DNA of 64,000 nucleotides from Nicotiana tabacum (taxonomy: Eukaryota; Streptophyta; Magnoliopsida; Solanales; Solanaceae): contig NC_134101.1 of assembly GCF_000715075.1 (NCBI RefSeq), positions 138,584,237-138,648,236 of the forward strand, written 5' to 3'. Positions 62,550 to 64,000 of the stretch are shown here, piece after piece (position 1 is the stretch's first letter; every line of letters starts with the position of its first letter). Made by a program: the position numbers and the translations under genes. The notes under the pieces are model-generated. The model was not told the DNA's origin. It searched no databases and saw only the letters and a list, made by a program, of their open reading frames with translations.

Positions 62550-64000
62550 AATATCAAAACAACGATTGAAGAACTGGAAGCTGTAATATTATTTGCACAA
62601 TGGCCTGAAAGGAAAGTCTATGTAGGGGCCAATCTAAGCCAAGACATGAAAGGTAAGTTGATTGAATTTTTAAAAACTAATATGGATTGTTTTACTTGGT
62701 CCCACTCTGATATGATAGGAATACCACCGGAGGTAATGACTCACAAATTAAATGAAGACCCATCGTATCCCCCTGTCAAACAAAAGAAGAGAAAGCAAGG
62801 AACTTTCAAAAATCAGGTAATTCAAGATGAGGTTCAAAAATTGTTAAAGATTGGGTCTATCCGTGAGGTAAAGTATCCTAATTAGTTAGCTAATATTATT
62901 GTGGTACCGAAGAAGAATGGTAAGTGGTGAATTTGTGTAGATTACACAAACCTTAACAAAGCTTGTCCTAAAGATTCTTTTCCATTACCACATATAGATC
63001 AACTAATTGATGCTACTGCAAGACATGAATTGTTAAGCTTTTTAGATGCGTATTTAGGATACAATCAGATCAAAATGGATCCAATAGATGAAGAAAAAAC
63101 TTCATTTATAACAGACAGGGGGACTTACTGTTATAAAGTAATACCTTTTGGTCTCAAAAATGTCGGTGCAACATATCAAAGACTAGTGACCAAAATGTTC
63201 CAAGAACATTTGGGAAAAATAATAGAGGTTTACATAGATGACATGCTCGTTAAAACTCAACATTCAGGGGATCATATATCGCACTTGTCTGATACGTTTC
63301 AGGTCTTGCGGAAATTCAATATGAAATTAAATCCTGAGAAATGTGCATTCGGTGTTGCATCAGGTAAGTTTTTGGGCTTTCTTATTTCTAACCGTGGTAT
63401 TGAAGTAAATCCCACACATATTAAGGCCATTGAAGAAATTCCTGACATGCTTACAAGTAGAAAAGAAGTGCAGAGGTTGACAGGAAGAATTTTAGCCTTG
63501 GGGAGATTCATTTCTAAATCATTAGAAAAATGCTTTAATTTCTTTTCAGCTCTTAAAAAGCAAGATCAGTTCAAATGGACTGAGGAATGTCAGCAGGCAC
63601 TCAAAAATTTGAAGGCATACCTGTCAAATCCGCCATTACTAGCAAAACCAAAGGCTAGGGAAAGATTGCTCATCTACCTTGTTGTCTCATAAATAGCGGT
63701 AAGTGCTGTTTTAGTCCGTGAAGACCAAGGTAAACAATCTCCGATCTATTATGTCAGCAAATCTTTATTAGATACGGAGATGCAGTATCCTCAGTTAGAA
63801 AAGCTAGCACTTGCATTAATCATGGCATATAGAAAATTAAGGCCTTATTTTCAATGTCATCCTATCGCTGTAGTAACTGCCTATCCATTACGCAATATAT
63901 TACATAAGCATGAGTTATCAGGTAGGTTAGCCAAATGGGCTATAGAATTAAGTGAATATGACATCGCATACCAGCCTAGAACCGCGATAAAATCTCAAGT
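62550..64000 (+). pseudogene. Element F pol, RT and start of RNase H
   Basis: A frame shift near 62550 separates it from gag-protease. From there one frame runs to the window end with stops at 62883-62885, near 62929 and 63690-63692. RT has IREVKYP, ICVDYTNLNKACPKDSFPLP and YIDD at 63231-63242. The connection domain has MKLNPEKCAFGVASGKFLGF. RNase H begins about 63690 (VSAVLVREDQGKQSPIYYVS). The rest of pol is outside the window. Confidence 0.9.

Larger units (their letters stand above)
59656..64000 (+). mobile_element. Element F: 5' part of a Tat-clade Ty3-gypsy retrotransposon
   Basis: LTR, gag-protease, RT and the start of RNase H are seen; the rest is past the window end. RT resembles that of element C ([19 protein letters not shown]) more than B, so F belongs to the C/D side of the clade. 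Several stops and frameshifts show it is dead. Confidence 0.9.

Overview
This is a plant nuclear window, most likely Solanaceae and plausibly Nicotiana. That is an inference from the repeat types (Ogre/Tat-clade Ty3-gypsy elements with 3-5 kb LTRs, a Stowaway MITE, other Solanaceae-type dispersed repeats) and from a plant-specific TPR gene with GT-AG introns. There are no operons, ribosome binding sites or CRISPR arrays.

Positions 1-47485 are one nested stack of Ty3-gypsy LTR retrotransposons, all on the + strand. The oldest, D, begins left of the window and ends at 47485. Its 5' LTR was broken by two insertions. One is Ogre-like element A (only its 3' part is here, 1-10271). The other is Tat-type element C (10419-41203, target duplication AAAGA on both sides). 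C's 5' LTR was in turn broken by a complete 20.1-kb Ogre-like element B (11134-31270, target duplication CTGCA on both sides). A solo LTR, E (42373-43813, duplication CTTAC), sits in D's gag. Hand-judged LTR divergence agrees with the nesting order: B is well under 1 percent, C several percent, D about 8 percent.

B is the showpiece. It has an extra ORF upstream of gag with a plant-mobile-domain-like region and coiled coil, then gag-protease, then a 178-nt GT-AG intron that joins protease to RT in frame, then an intact RT-RNaseH-second RNaseH-integrase exon, then a 30-copy minisatellite and the 3' LTR. C carries an antisense gene near its 3' end, with its own TATA box and at least three phase-consistent GT-AG introns. 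D has lost pol and keeps only gag remnants.

Positions 47486-59655 are host DNA: a Stowaway MITE, an AT microsatellite, an inverted repeat, a five-exon minus-strand gene of the NO POLLEN GERMINATION (NPG/NPGR) TPR family, a 43-bp tandem array and a possible Helitron terminus. The TPR gene has ATA where an ATG is expected and a one-base frameshift, so it may be a pseudogene or carry sequence errors.

From about 59656 to the end is the 5' part of another Tat-clade element, F (LTR, gag-protease, RT, RNase H), degraded and cut by the window edge.

Nothing here is a wholly new system. The spliced antisense gene in C, the possible leader introns that would remove the primer binding site in C and D, and the repeated birth of minisatellites in the same 3' position of different elements are the observations most worth checking.
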